From: Methylococcales bacterium
GTDB lineage: Bacteria > Pseudomonadota > Gammaproteobacteria > Methylococcales > Methylomonadaceae
NCBI GenBank assembly: GCA_026399015.1
Contig: JAPLRS010000033.1
Location: 31,525-95,524, forward strand
Direction: 5' to 3'
Length of the DNA stretch: 64,000 bases
Positions within the stretch are counted from its first letter, which is position 1. Every line of letters starts with the position of its first letter. Shown piece by piece: positions 45,074 through 53,639 of this stretch. Both the position numbers and the translations under genes were made by a program. The notes under the pieces were generated by a model. The model was not told the origin of the DNA. It was given only the letters and a program-made list of their open reading frames with translations, and did not search any database.

Positions 45074-46324
45074 TTAATCTTCGCTAGTAAACTTCTTAGC
45101 ATAAGATTCTAAGTGCGGTATATCAATACGATATCCTTTAAGCATTAACGACCAATACATCCATGGAAAACCAATTATCTTGCCTATCCACCAGATGAAT
45201 AGATTTTTTCTAGGATCCAACCATGGGAAAGAAGGTGTTACCTTACCGCCGTAACAGAACTCAGCCAACATTACTGTTGTTAAAGAAGTGGTTAATGGGC
45301 AAGATCCATAACCATCATATTTATGATCTAATGACTCGCCTTTAATAAGATGCAAAATATTATCGACTAAAATAGGCACTTGCTTTCTAACTGCAGCTGC
45401 TGTTTTAGCATTAGGCGTAGATGTAGCATCCCCTAAACCAAAAATATTGGCATATTGAGTGTGCTGCAAGCTATTCTCATTAACATCTACCCAACCTGCT
45501 GCATTAGCCAATGGACTTTGCTTAATAAAGTCTGGTGCACTTTGCGGAGGTGTCACATGAATCATATCGAAATTCTTAACGACCTGCTGTTTATTACCGT
45601 CTGCATCAGTTGTTTCAAAAATCGCTGTTTTAGCAGGACCATCTATCGCTACTAAATTATGAGAAAAATTTGTCTTAATTCCATAACCAGCCACTACTTT
45701 ACTTAAGGCTTTGGCAAAAAAAGGTATACCAAAAATAGCAGGGCCAGCATTACAAAACTCAATGTTAAATTTATCTAATATGCCTTTTCTACGAAAACGA
45801 TCCGCAGCTAAATACATAATTTTTTGAGGTGCACCCGCACATTTAATAGGCATAGGTGGCTGAGTAAATAAAGCCGTACCCGACTGTAAAGATTGAATAC
45901 ATTCCCAAGTATATTCAACGGTGTCAGGTGAATAATTACTGCAAACATTATTTTTACCAATAGTCTCTTTCAAGCCAGCAATTTTATCCCAGTCCAATTG
46001 TAAGCCAGGACAAACCACTAAATAATCATAACTCACGGTCTCACCTGACCGAAGTGTCACAGTGTTTTCATCAGGTTGAAACGTATCCGCATAATCTTTA
46101 ATCAATTTGACAGAAGGATGAATTAAATCCGCCTCATTACGAGTGGTCTTTTTTAAAGTATAAGCGCCACCACCAATAATGGTGAAACCGGGCTGATAGT
46201 AATGTTTCTCTGATGGCTCAATAATAGCTATATCAATTTTTGCATCTTGACGACGCATATTGTTAGCCACAGAAACGCCGGCAGCACCGCCACCAACAAT
46301 TAAAAGTGTATGATGTTGTGTCAT
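45074..46324 (-). CDS. sqr: Sulfide:quinone oxidoreductase, type II (mitochondrial-like SQOR)
   Basis: SQR oxidises sulfide to persulfide and passes electrons to the quinone pool at the inner membrane. The 416-residue flavoprotein has the FAD motif IVGGGAAGVSVANNMRR (residues 9-25), IEPSEKHYYQPGFTIIGGGA, and LQLDWDKIAGL. The redox cysteines C162 (PIKCAGAPQKIMYLA) and C342 (YGSCPLTTS) align with the two active-site cysteines of human SQOR. The pattern HVTPPQSAPDFIKQSPLANA also matches type II SQR. It lies 105 bp after the persulfide dioxygenase gene, with SD GAGGATTTT. Confidence 0.93.
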   Translation of the reverse strand: MTQHHTLLIVGGGAAGVSVANNMRRQDAKIDIAIIEPSEKHYYQPGFTIIGGGAYTLKKTTRNEADLIHPSVKLIKDYADTFQPDENTVTLRSGETVSYDYLVVCPGLQLDWDKIAGLKETIGKNNVCSNYSPDTVEYTWECIQSLQSGTALFTQPPMPIKCAGAPQKIMYLAADRFRRKGILDKFNIEFCNAGPAIFGIPFFAKALSKVVAGYGIKTNFSHNLVAIDGPAKTAIFETTDADGNKQQVVKNFDMIHVTPPQSAPDFIKQSPLANAAGWVDVNENSLQHTQYANIFGLGDATSTPNAKTAAAVRKQVPILVDNILHLIKGESLDHKYDGYGSCPLTTSLTTVMLAEFCYGGKVTPSFPWLDPRKNLFIWWIGKIIGFPWMYWSLMLKGYRIDIPHLESYAKKFTSED

Positions 46325-46429
46325 AAAATCCTCAGTTTTTTTAATTATAGTTATATGTAGATTGCATCATAGGGTTGATATTATTTTTCAACCACTTGCA
46401 GTTTATCTTATGTCTAAACAATTTTAAAA

Positions 46430-47515
46430 TTATTGCTTTTGCCAAGCTTCAAAGCCACCGGCCATAGATAACACATTGTTATAACCTAATTGCTGAAGCG
46501 TTTGAGCAGCTAAAGCCGAGCGCCCACCCGTACGACAATAAATTAATACCGCTTTGGATTTATCCGCTAATTCTGGCACAGCTCCAATTTTAAATTCTAA
46601 AACACCACGAGGTAGCAAAATTGCGTTATCAATATGAGCCGCGGCATATTCACTCTCTTCTCGGGTATCCACTAATACAATATTACCCTCTGCTAACAAT
46701 TGTGTTGCAGTCTTCACATTCACTTCAGTGATATGTTGCTTAGCTTCAGTTACTAAGTCTTGTGAACTTAATTGCTGACGGATTGGCTTTGCTGCATCTC
46801 TAATCACAACAGCATCCTGACGCTCATTTTCATCTAAACCACAATATCTATTCGCGGGGACGGCTTCATCTATTAAACGCGGTCTTGGTAGATTAAGATT
46901 ATTCATAATCTCAATAAATTCTGCTCTAGATTTACCGGTTAAACGCGGATTATTAGTGCGCTCTTGTTTAATAGTACTTACCCAACGCCCTTGATAATCA
47001 TGCCCTGGATAGACAATAGTTTCGTCAGGCAAAGTAAATAAACGTTGCGTAATACAATCATAAAGCGCCCCGGCATCGCCGCCTTGAAAATCTGTACGCC
47101 CACACCCACCAATAAATAAAGAATCACCTGTAAAAATACGATCACGCCATAAAAAAGAAATACTGCCTGGTGTATGACCAGGAGTAGCAATTACTTTTAC
47201 TTGCTCTGTTTCACCTAAGGTAAAAATATCCCCATCTTGGATTTGTACATCCGCAGTTTGCGCGCCACATAAGGCACTTACCGCCGTTTGAGCGCCTAGT
47301 TTTTGACGCAAAATACCACTCGCAGTGATATGGTCTGCGTGCACATGTGTTTCTAAGGAATACTTTAAATTCAATCCAAAGGCATTCAATAATTCAATGT
47401 ATTCATCGATATGCGTATTAACCGGATCAATAAAGAGTGCATCTTTGCTAACTGGATCACCTATTAGGTAAGTGTAAGTCCAAGTTTCTTGGTCAAATAA
47501 TTGTTTAAAAATCAT
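46430..47515 (-). CDS. Persulfide dioxygenase-rhodanese fusion (ETHE1-like plus rhodanese)
   Basis: A 361-residue two-domain enzyme. Residues 1-240 are a metallo-beta-lactamase fold of the ETHE1/persulfide dioxygenase type: H57-x-H59-x-D61-H62 (ETHVHADHITASG), H114 (TPGHTPGS), D131 (FTGDSLFIGGCGRTDFQGG) and H172 (YPGHDYQG). Residues 265-361 are a rhodanese with catalytic C327 in YCRTGGRSALAA. The fused form is known to turn glutathione persulfide into sulfite and then thiosulfate. It heads the operon with sqr and sulP, behind a sigma-54 promoter. Confidence 0.93.
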   Translation of the reverse strand: MIFKQLFDQETWTYTYLIGDPVSKDALFIDPVNTHIDEYIELLNAFGLNLKYSLETHVHADHITASGILRQKLGAQTAVSALCGAQTADVQIQDGDIFTLGETEQVKVIATPGHTPGSISFLWRDRIFTGDSLFIGGCGRTDFQGGDAGALYDCITQRLFTLPDETIVYPGHDYQGRWVSTIKQERTNNPRLTGKSRAEFIEIMNNLNLPRPRLIDEAVPANRYCGLDENERQDAVVIRDAAKPIRQQLSSQDLVTEAKQHITEVNVKTATQLLAEGNIVLVDTREESEYAAAHIDNAILLPRGVLEFKIGAVPELADKSKAVLIYCRTGGRSALAAQTLQQLGYNNVLSMAGGFEAWQKQ

Positions 47516-47587
47516 TGTAATTCTCCCGTGTCATTTGTTGTGGTCACACAGTATTTGTGCAAAGTAAATATATCTAATTCTTGTTAT

Positions 47588-47604
47588 AGCAATGGCTATG
47601 CCAA
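47588..47604 (-). promoter_or_regulatory. Sigma-54 (-24/-12) promoter of the sulfide-oxidation operon
   Basis: On the minus strand TTGGCATAGCCATTGCT fits the sigma-54 consensus TTGGCACG-N4-TTGCW. The GG and GC dinucleotides are at the exact spacing (ten bases between). It lies 73 bp upstream of the fusion gene start, so transcription would begin near 47577. It implies activation by a bacterial enhancer-binding protein. Confidence 0.72.
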
Positions 47605-47690
47605 TATTTATTGTTTTTATAAAGTATTGTTTTTAAATACCTATAAATAAAACCCTAATCTAATCGCTCTTATATAACATTCATGCAAAA

Positions 47691-47744
47691 TGTTTCAATG
47701 AAACAATACTAAACAACTAATACACAGTGAAACATTATGAAACA
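47691..47744 (-). promoter_or_regulatory. Putative activator-binding palindrome and half-sites upstream of sigma-54 promoter
   Basis: TGTTTCAATGAAACA at 47691-47705 is a perfect dyad. TGAAACATTATGAAACA at 47728-47744 repeats the TGAAACA half-site twice in one orientation. The group is 87-156 bases upstream of the -24 element (minus strand), the usual distance for enhancer-binding proteins such as the sulfide-responsive FisR. The binding protein is inferred. Confidence 0.55.
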
Positions 47745-47772
47745 ACTACCAGACAGACTGCCTAGCCAACAA

Positions 47773-47907
47773 CTAATCTTCTATATCATCTTCGTAGGGC
47801 TGAGCTTTTACACCCTCAGGAATCTTTACCGCTTTGGCGGAGCGTAATAACAGCAATGCCCCACCCAATACAAACAAAAACGCAATAATAAAAATTAATA
47901 AACCCAT
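47773..47907 (-). CDS. Tiny membrane protein, DUF2897-like
   Basis: A 44-residue protein (MGLLIFIIAFLFVLGGALLL, then LRSAKAVKIP and an acidic tail) with one transmembrane helix. The pattern of a helix followed by L-L-R-x-A-K resembles the short gammaproteobacterial DUF2897 family, unknown function. A strong Shine-Dalgarno (GGGGAGG) precedes two adjacent ATG codons. I chose the second (47907) for its spacing. It is divergent from the U32 gene. Confidence 0.6.
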   Translation of the reverse strand: MGLLIFIIAFLFVLGGALLLLRSAKAVKIPEGVKAQPYEDDIED

Positions 47908-47986
47908 CATTTCCTCCCCATTTTTTTCACTCTATAGCCCGCTTACGATAGAATATACCCCAATCTGATTACCTTTAAGCTTCATT

Positions 47987-49330
47987 ATGAAAAAAGTCGA
48001 ACTTCTTTCTCCTGCGGGAACCATCAAAAACATGCGTTATGCCTTTGCCTACGGCGCAGATGCCGTCTATGCAGGCCAACCTAGATACAGCCTTAGAGTG
48101 CGTAACAATGATTTTCTTAGTGAAAATTTAGCCAAAGGTATTAACGAAGCCCATGCGCTGGGTAAAAAGTTCTTTTTGGCAACTAACGTTATTCCTCATA
48201 ACGCCAAAATTAAAACTTTCTTAAAGGATTTAACACCTATCATCGCCATGAAACCGGATGCTCTGATTATGGCCGATCCCGGCTTAATTATGATGACGCG
48301 CGAAGCATGGCCGGAAATGCCAATTCACCTTTCTGTGCAAGCTAACACAGTTAACTACGCCACGGTAAAATTCTGGCAAAGTGTCGGTGTAGAGCGCATC
48401 ATTTTATCGAGAGAACTTTCTCTAGATGAAATCCAAGAGATTCGCCAACAATGCCCCGATATGGAATTAGAAGTATTTGTGCACGGTGCTTTGTGTATTG
48501 CTTATTCTGGCCGTTGTTTATTGTCTGGTTACTTTAACCATAGAGACCCCAACCAAGGGACTTGTACTAACTCTTGTCGCTGGAAATACGACACCCAACC
48601 CGCTCAAGAAAATGCGGAAGGTGATTTATTGCCACAAGGAGCTACTTTATCTATGGCCGATATTAGTACCGCAAGTTGTGGTGGTGCTGAAAGACATCCC
48701 CTTGCAGATGACGTATATTTTCTAGAGGAAGAAGGCCGTAAAGGTGAATTATTACCCATCATGGAAGATGAGAATGGCACTTACATAATGAACTCTAAAG
48801 ATTTACGCGCTATAGAACATGTGCAACGCTTAGTCGAAATTGGGGTTGATAGTCTTAAAATTGAAGGGAGAACCAAATCTCACTATTATGTCGCGAGAAC
48901 CGCTCAAACCTACCGTCAAGCCATTGACGATGCGATACAAGGCAAACCATTCCAACCTGAATTAATTGGTATTTTAGAAAACCTTGCTAATCGTGGCTAT
49001 ACCGATGGTTTTTATCAACGCCATCATACTCACGAACAACAAAACTACCTGACTGGCTATTCAAAAAGCCATCAACAACAGTTTTGTGGTGAAATTAAAG
49101 ACTACGACCCTGAAACAAAACTAGCCCTGATTGATGTTAAAAACAAATTCTCAGTTGGCGATAAAGTAGAGTTAATCCTTCCAGAAGGTAATCAAGATAT
49201 TGTTATCGAACACATGGAAGATAAATGGGGTAATGCTATGCAAGTAGCCTCTGGAGGTGGATACGAAGTTAAAATACCTTTACCAGGAACCCAATCTGCT
49301 TATGGCTTGTTATCACGCTATACCGACTAA
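47987..49330 (+). CDS. trhP: U32 family tRNA hydroxylation protein TrhP (YegQ)
   Basis: A 447-residue U32-family protein. The signature EVFVHGALCIAYSGRCLLSG (about 160-179) and the following GTCTNSCRWKYDTQ supply four cysteines for an iron-sulfur cluster. The N-terminus (VELLSPAGTIKNMRYAFAYG) and KIEGRTKSHYYVARTAQTYR are typical. YegQ/TrhP forms 5-hydroxyuridine at tRNA position 34 with prephenate. It is the first gene of a plus-strand run with rraA, ispH and hslR. Confidence 0.92.
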   Translation: MKKVELLSPAGTIKNMRYAFAYGADAVYAGQPRYSLRVRNNDFLSENLAKGINEAHALGKKFFLATNVIPHNAKIKTFLKDLTPIIAMKPDALIMADPGLIMMTREAWPEMPIHLSVQANTVNYATVKFWQSVGVERIILSRELSLDEIQEIRQQCPDMELEVFVHGALCIAYSGRCLLSGYFNHRDPNQGTCTNSCRWKYDTQPAQENAEGDLLPQGATLSMADISTASCGGAERHPLADDVYFLEEEGRKGELLPIMEDENGTYIMNSKDLRAIEHVQRLVEIGVDSLKIEGRTKSHYYVARTAQTYRQAIDDAIQGKPFQPELIGILENLANRGYTDGFYQRHHTHEQQNYLTGYSKSHQQQFCGEIKDYDPETKLALIDVKNKFSVGDKVELILPEGNQDIVIEHMEDKWGNAMQVASGGGYEVKIPLPGTQSAYGLLSRYTD

Positions 49331-49351
49331 GACATCCAAAGAGATCAAACC

Positions 49352-49837
49352 ATGACGTTCACTACTGCTAGGCTATGCGACACCTATTCTGCACATCAAA
49401 ATCTGCAGATAGCTGAACCGATGTTTCAGTCCTATGGGGCAAAAACCAGTTTCTCAGGTCAAATTACCACGCTAAAGACCTTCGAAGATAACGTCTTAAT
49501 TGGAGAAGTGTTACAAGAGAAAGTAGAACACAGAGTTTTAGTGATTGATGGCGGTGGCTCACATCGCTGTGCTTTAATTGATGCAGACTTAGTCAATATA
49601 GCTGTTAACAATGGTTGGGCAGGAATTATTGTGAATGGTTGCATCAGAGATGCAGAACAGATAGCCAAACTACCCATAGGCATTCGTGCTTTACACACGC
49701 ATCCCTTAAAAAGTCATAAAAAAGACCACAGCGACCGAGACTTATTAATCAGTTTTGCTGGGGTTAACTTTAAAAAAGATAATTTTTTGTATGCTGATAT
49801 GGATGGAATTATCGTATCAGATGCAATGTTGAGTTAG
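49352..49837 (+). CDS. rraA: RraA family protein (RNase E regulator / HMG aldolase fold)
   Basis: A 161-residue protein with the RraA fold: TARLCDTYSAHQNLQIAEPM at the N-terminus, VIDGGGSHRCALIDADLVNI (about 67), GWAGIIVNGCIRDAEQI with the R-D pair of the aldolase active site, and GIRALHTHPLKSHK. It may act as a ribonuclease E inhibitor or as 4-hydroxy-4-methyl-2-oxoglutarate aldolase; length and composition fit RraA. It lies 21 bp after the trhP gene. Confidence 0.9.
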   Translation: MTFTTARLCDTYSAHQNLQIAEPMFQSYGAKTSFSGQITTLKTFEDNVLIGEVLQEKVEHRVLVIDGGGSHRCALIDADLVNIAVNNGWAGIIVNGCIRDAEQIAKLPIGIRALHTHPLKSHKKDHSDRDLLISFAGVNFKKDNFLYADMDGIIVSDAMLS

Positions 49838-49873
49838 AATAATCACACATTAACCTAGTATAGAAGTCAAGAT

Positions 49874-50833
49874 ATGCAAATCGTACTCGCTAACCCTCGT
49901 GGATTTTGTGCCGGTGTAGACCGTGCCATTGAAATTGTTGATCAAGCCATTGAAACATTTGGCGCCCCTATTTATGTCCGCCATGAAGTTGTGCATAACC
50001 GCACGGTTGTTGATGGTTTAAAAGATAAAGGCGCTATCTTTATCGAAGAACTCACTGACGTACCTGTTGGCTCTTATTTAATCTTTAGTGCTCATGGTGT
50101 ATCTAAACAAGTACAACAAGAAGCAAAAGATAGAAATCTAACAGTATTTGATGCCACCTGCCCTTTAGTCACAAAAGTACACATTCAAGTGGCTAAGCAT
50201 GCAAAATCAGATCGTGAAGTTATTTTAATTGGGCATGCCGGTCATCCAGAAGTAGAAGGCACTATGGGACAATATGATAAATGCACTGAAAATGGTGGCA
50301 TTTATCTCGTTGAAACCCCAGCAGACGTTGAAAAACTAACGGTTAACAACCCTGATAACCTAGCCTATGTAACGCAAACCACGCTATCAATGACTGACAC
50401 TAAAGTCATGGTAGATGCTTTAAGAGCGCGCTTTACCTCTATCCAAGAACAGAAAAAAGATGACATTTGTTATGCAACTCAAAATCGCCAAGATGCGGTC
50501 TTCGAACTTGCAAAAACAGCAGACACCATCTTAGTTGTTGGCTCAACTAACAGTTCTAACTCTAATCGTTTACGCGAAATTGCTGAACAATTAGGCAAAA
50601 AAGCTTATTTAATTGATACCGCAAAAGACATGCAACAAAACTGGTTTACTGACACTCAGGTTGTTGGTGTTACTGCAGGTGCTTCAGCGCCAGAAATACT
50701 TGTCCAAGAAGTGATCAACCAGTTAAAAACTTGGGGTGGTCAATCGGCTGTTGAAATCCAAGGTATTGAAGAAAAAGTAGTCTTCTCTTTACCTAAAGGC
50801 TTAAAGAAAGAAAAAGAACTGAGTGCCCACTGA
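49874..50833 (+). CDS. ispH: 4-hydroxy-3-methylbut-2-enyl diphosphate reductase IspH
   Basis: IspH makes IPP and DMAPP in the last step of the MEP isoprenoid pathway. The 319-residue protein has the three cluster-binding cysteines C12 ([14 protein letters not shown]), C96 ([10 protein letters not shown]) and C199 ([13 protein letters not shown]), and the substrate residues in [11 protein letters not shown] and [16 protein letters not shown]. It overlaps the Hsp15 gene by 11 bp. Confidence 0.98.
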   Translation: MQIVLANPRGFCAGVDRAIEIVDQAIETFGAPIYVRHEVVHNRTVVDGLKDKGAIFIEELTDVPVGSYLIFSAHGVSKQVQQEAKDRNLTVFDATCPLVTKVHIQVAKHAKSDREVILIGHAGHPEVEGTMGQYDKCTENGGIYLVETPADVEKLTVNNPDNLAYVTQTTLSMTDTKVMVDALRARFTSIQEQKKDDICYATQNRQDAVFELAKTADTILVVGSTNSSNSNRLREIAEQLGKKAYLIDTAKDMQQNWFTDTQVVGVTAGASAPEILVQEVINQLKTWGGQSAVEIQGIEEKVVFSLPKGLKKEKELSAH

Positions 50834-51218
50834 TTTAGAAAGCATTCGGCTTGATAAATGGCTATGGAATGCGCGTTTTTATAAAACGCGCAAACTAGCT
50901 TCAGATGCCATTTCTGGCGGCAAAGTGCATTTAAACAAGCAGCGCATTAAACCCGGAAAAGAAATTAAACCCGGCGCTGAACTTGTTATCAATAAAGAGG
51001 GCCTCACCTGGGATATCACTGTGACCGGCTTGTCAAAGCAACGTTTACCCGCAAAAGACGCAGTTTTACTCTATGAAGAAGACACCGAGAGTATCACTAA
51101 ACGTCAACAACAAATGGCAATTCAGCGTGAACAACGCCAACTTGTAGGCTTTAATGCCCCTGAACATAAACCAAATAAAAAAGATCGGCGATTAATTCAT
51201 CGTTTTAAACAAGCTTAA
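50823..51218 (+). CDS. hslR: Ribosome-associated heat shock protein Hsp15 (S4 domain)
   Basis: Hsp15 binds free 50S subunits that carry nascent chains. The 131-residue protein has an N-terminal S4 RNA-binding domain ([39 protein letters not shown]) and a basic C-terminal tail ([16 protein letters not shown]). It starts with GTG inside the 3' end of ispH, so the two are coupled. Confidence 0.93.
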   Translation: MPTDLESIRLDKWLWNARFYKTRKLASDAISGGKVHLNKQRIKPGKEIKPGAELVINKEGLTWDITVTGLSKQRLPAKDAVLLYEEDTESITKRQQQMAIQREQRQLVGFNAPEHKPNKKDRRLIHRFKQA

Positions 51219-51234
51219 ATCAGCTGGCTTAACC

Positions 51235-51567
51235 CTACAAACACGTCGGTGGTTTAGGTATTCCGGCTAATTTACAGGCGTACTTTAAAGGCCCTTCTGG
51301 AAATAAACGGTGTAAATAGCGACTATTCCCCTTCTCTTCACCAAATTCTTTAGCAATAGCCTTAGTAAACACTCGGGCATTTGGTAAATGTTTATATTGC
51401 AAATAATACTGCCTAATATATAAGATGATTTCCCAATGCTGCTCTGTTAAACAAATGGCATTTAATTCGGCTAACTCTTTTGCAACAGCCTCATTCCAGT
51501 CATCTGTATTTTTTAAAAAACCTTGATCCGTTGTTTCTAATAAAACCGAATCAACAATCAAGTCCAT
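51235..51567 (-). CDS. dsrC: DsrC/TusE family sulfur carrier with both C-terminal cysteines
   Basis: A 110-residue protein with the DsrC/TusE fold: LNAICLTEQHWEIILYIRQY, FGEEKGNSRYLHRLFPEGP. The C-terminus is YACKLAGIPKPPTCL, so both C109 (penultimate, CysA) and C98 (CysB) are kept. E. coli TusE, acting only in tRNA thiolation, has Thr at the CysB place. The two-cysteine form is the DsrC type, which carries persulfide or trisulfide in sulfur metabolism. It overlaps the dsrH start region by 10 bp. Confidence 0.88.
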   Translation of the reverse strand: MDLIVDSVLLETTDQGFLKNTDDWNEAVAKELAELNAICLTEQHWEIILYIRQYYLQYKHLPNARVFTKAIAKEFGEEKGNSRYLHRLFPEGPLKYACKLAGIPKPPTCL

Positions 51568-51848
51568 GACTGAATCAGCGGATTTTTAACTGTTAACGCG
51601 ACTAAGCCGGGATAATCGATTACTTTCAGACCTATGATTAGTTCTTCTGGCTGAATACCTCTTAACTCAATATCTTCTTGCAGCACATGCAATTGGTTTT
51701 GCGCGAGTAATGGAGTCAAAACAGCACGCATATTACCTTTTTCTAACAATCTTAATACCGAACTTTCCAGAAATACCACATCATCACCCGGCGCAAATCT
51801 TTCTAAAATAGCTGTCTCTATCGGTGTTTGAAAAACAAGATGTAGCAT
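51558..51848 (-). CDS. dsrH: DsrH/TusB family sulfur-relay protein
   Basis: A 96-residue protein of the DsrH/TusB fold (MLHLVFQTPIETAILERFAP, GDDVVFLESSVLRLLEKGNM, LHVLQEDIELRGI). DsrE/F/H proteins form a hexamer passing sulfur to DsrC. Its partners dsrE and dsrF (tusD, tusC) are not next to it, which is unusual. It is one base after the SMR gene and overlaps dsrC. Confidence 0.82.
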   Translation of the reverse strand: MLHLVFQTPIETAILERFAPGDDVVFLESSVLRLLEKGNMRAVLTPLLAQNQLHVLQEDIELRGIQPEELIIGLKVIDYPGLVALTVKNPLIQSWT

Positions 51849-51849
51849 A

Positions 51850-52170
51850 TTAATAAGTATCCGTAAATTTTAGGCCGACAATGCCAATGATAACCAACGC
51901 TATAGAAACTAAACGTAACCAATCCATAGACTCTTTAAATAAAATAATACCTACGATAGCCACGCCGACAGCACCCATTCCTGTCCACACCGCATAAGCC
52001 GTACCTAAGGGTAAGGTTTTAAGAGCCCACATTAGTAAACCAAAACTACCTATGCCAGAAATAGCCGTAATAACACTCGGCCAAAGCTTAGTGAAGCCCT
52101 CATTGTACTTAAGGCTTAAAGCAAAAATAATCTCCACAAAGCCTGCCGAGAACAAAAGCAACCACGCCAT
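51850..52170 (-). CDS. Small multidrug resistance family exporter, Gdx/SugE type
   Basis: A 106-residue protein with four transmembrane helices and the SMR motif. E13 (SAGFVEIIFALSLKYNEGF) is the conserved proton/substrate glutamate, and helix 3 has LGTAYAVWTGMGAVGVAIVG. The pattern resembles SugE/Gdx, a guanidinium/H+ exporter. No guanidine riboswitch is seen upstream. It starts an operon with dsrH and dsrC, an odd pairing. Shine-Dalgarno AAAGGAGTG. Confidence 0.9.
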   Translation of the reverse strand: MAWLLLFSAGFVEIIFALSLKYNEGFTKLWPSVITAISGIGSFGLLMWALKTLPLGTAYAVWTGMGAVGVAIVGIILFKESMDWLRLVSIALVIIGIVGLKFTDTY

Positions 52171-52257
52171 CTAAACACTCCTTTCTTTGTACATAAAAGT
52201 TTGGTATTTTACAATAGTCTACCTAATAAGCTCGCATTCAATCTTACTTACCCGCAA

Positions 52258-53622
52258 ATGACCGATCAGACTTCGTACGCCCCCCCAAAAATTCTTACTG
52301 TTACGCAGTTAAATCGTGCCACGAGTCAATTACTGGATAATCATTTCTTGAGTATTTTTGTAGAAGGCGAAATATCTAACTTTAGCGCTCCCTCTTCAGG
52401 ACATTTATATTTTTCCTTAAAAGATGCCAATGCGCAAGTAAGATGCGCAATGTTTAAAAGCCAACAACGCCGATTAAGTTTCATACCCGCTAATGGTAAA
52501 CAAGTTGTTATAAAAGCTCGGGTCAGCCTGTACGAACCGCGAGGTGATTATCAACTGATAGTTGAACATATTGAAGAAGCCGGAGATGGCGCTTTACGCC
52601 GTGCCTTTGATGCCTTAAAAGCAAAGTTATATGAGGAAGGACTCTTCGAAAGCACTAACAAAAAACCTCTACCTTTATTTCCAAAAGCTATCGGCGTTAT
52701 CACCTCTCCTTCTGGGGCTGCCATCCGCGATATCATAACCGTGTTACGCAGACGCTTTGCCGCAATACCTGTCATCATTTATCCGGTATCTGTGCAAGGC
52801 AGTGCCGCTAAACACGAGATTGCTAACGCTATAAGCTTAGCGAATGCACGCAATGAATGTGATGTGCTTATCGTAGGCCGTGGCGGTGGCTCATTAGAGG
52901 ACTTATGGGCTTTTAATGAAGAGATTGTTGCTCGAGCTATTTACGCCAGTGAGCTACCTATTGTTTCTGCAGTGGGTCATGAAACTGATATCACTATTGC
53001 AGATTTTGTGGCTGACTACAGAGCAGCAACCCCCTCTGTCGCCGCTGAACAAGTAAGTCCCGACCAGCAAGAATGGTTAATGCGTTTTAATCAATTAGAA
53101 ACCCATTTACAGCGCCAACTGGAACACAAATTAAATCAAAAATCCCAAACACTTATATGGTTAGAGCAACGCTTGAAACAACAGCATCCTGACCAAAAGC
53201 TACGTAGAAATGCGCAACGCCTTGATGAACTTGAAATCAGACTTAAACAAAGCTTACAAACTAAGCTAGAGAAACACCAACACCAATTAGCGACAAAAAT
53301 AGCTAAATTAGGCCAACACAATCCGGTAATCACTATTGGTCATTACAGACAAAAACAAGAATACCTCATGCAACGCCTTATTAAAGTCATGCAACATAAA
53401 CTAACAACACTAAACCAATCTTTAGCTACAGCCAGCCAAACTTTGCATGCCGTTAGTCCACTAGCCACCTTAAGCCGAGGCTATGCATTAGTTGTTAACG
53501 AATCTTCGGGAGAGTTAATTAACTCCACAAAACAACTAAAACTCGGCGACAAAGTAGAAACTAAAGTCGCCGATGGTAGTTTTGTTAGCCAGATTACCGC
53601 TGTAAAAAAGCCGAGTAATTAA
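52258..53622 (+). CDS. xseA: Exodeoxyribonuclease VII large subunit XseA
   Basis: XseA is the catalytic subunit of Exo VII, which degrades single-stranded DNA. From the ATG at 52258 (MTDQTSYAPPKILTVTQLNR) the product is 454 residues. An N-terminal OB-fold (FVEGEISNFSAPSSGHLYFS) is followed by IGVITSPSGAAIRDIITVLR and the catalytic region VGRGGGSLEDLWAFNEE, VSAVGHETDITIADFVADYR, then a coiled-coil. The frame is open upstream from a TTG, but the ATG start fits homologues. The small subunit gene is not in the window. Confidence 0.96.
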   Translation: MTDQTSYAPPKILTVTQLNRATSQLLDNHFLSIFVEGEISNFSAPSSGHLYFSLKDANAQVRCAMFKSQQRRLSFIPANGKQVVIKARVSLYEPRGDYQLIVEHIEEAGDGALRRAFDALKAKLYEEGLFESTNKKPLPLFPKAIGVITSPSGAAIRDIITVLRRRFAAIPVIIYPVSVQGSAAKHEIANAISLANARNECDVLIVGRGGGSLEDLWAFNEEIVARAIYASELPIVSAVGHETDITIADFVADYRAATPSVAAEQVSPDQQEWLMRFNQLETHLQRQLEHKLNQKSQTLIWLEQRLKQQHPDQKLRRNAQRLDELEIRLKQSLQTKLEKHQHQLATKIAKLGQHNPVITIGHYRQKQEYLMQRLIKVMQHKLTTLNQSLATASQTLHAVSPLATLSRGYALVVNESSGELINSTKQLKLGDKVETKVADGSFVSQITAVKKPSN

Positions 53623-53639
53623 AACTTGAAACCAAGAAA

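Noticed and set aside
47738..47848. Plus-strand 36-codon frame overlapping the DUF2897-like gene
   Set aside because: Opposite strand of the small membrane protein that has a strong ribosome site; no protein-like pattern.
52171..52257. Possible guanidine riboswitch (mini-ykkC) before the SMR gene
   Set aside because: I looked for two ACGR-loop hairpins and found none. The leader is also very short.
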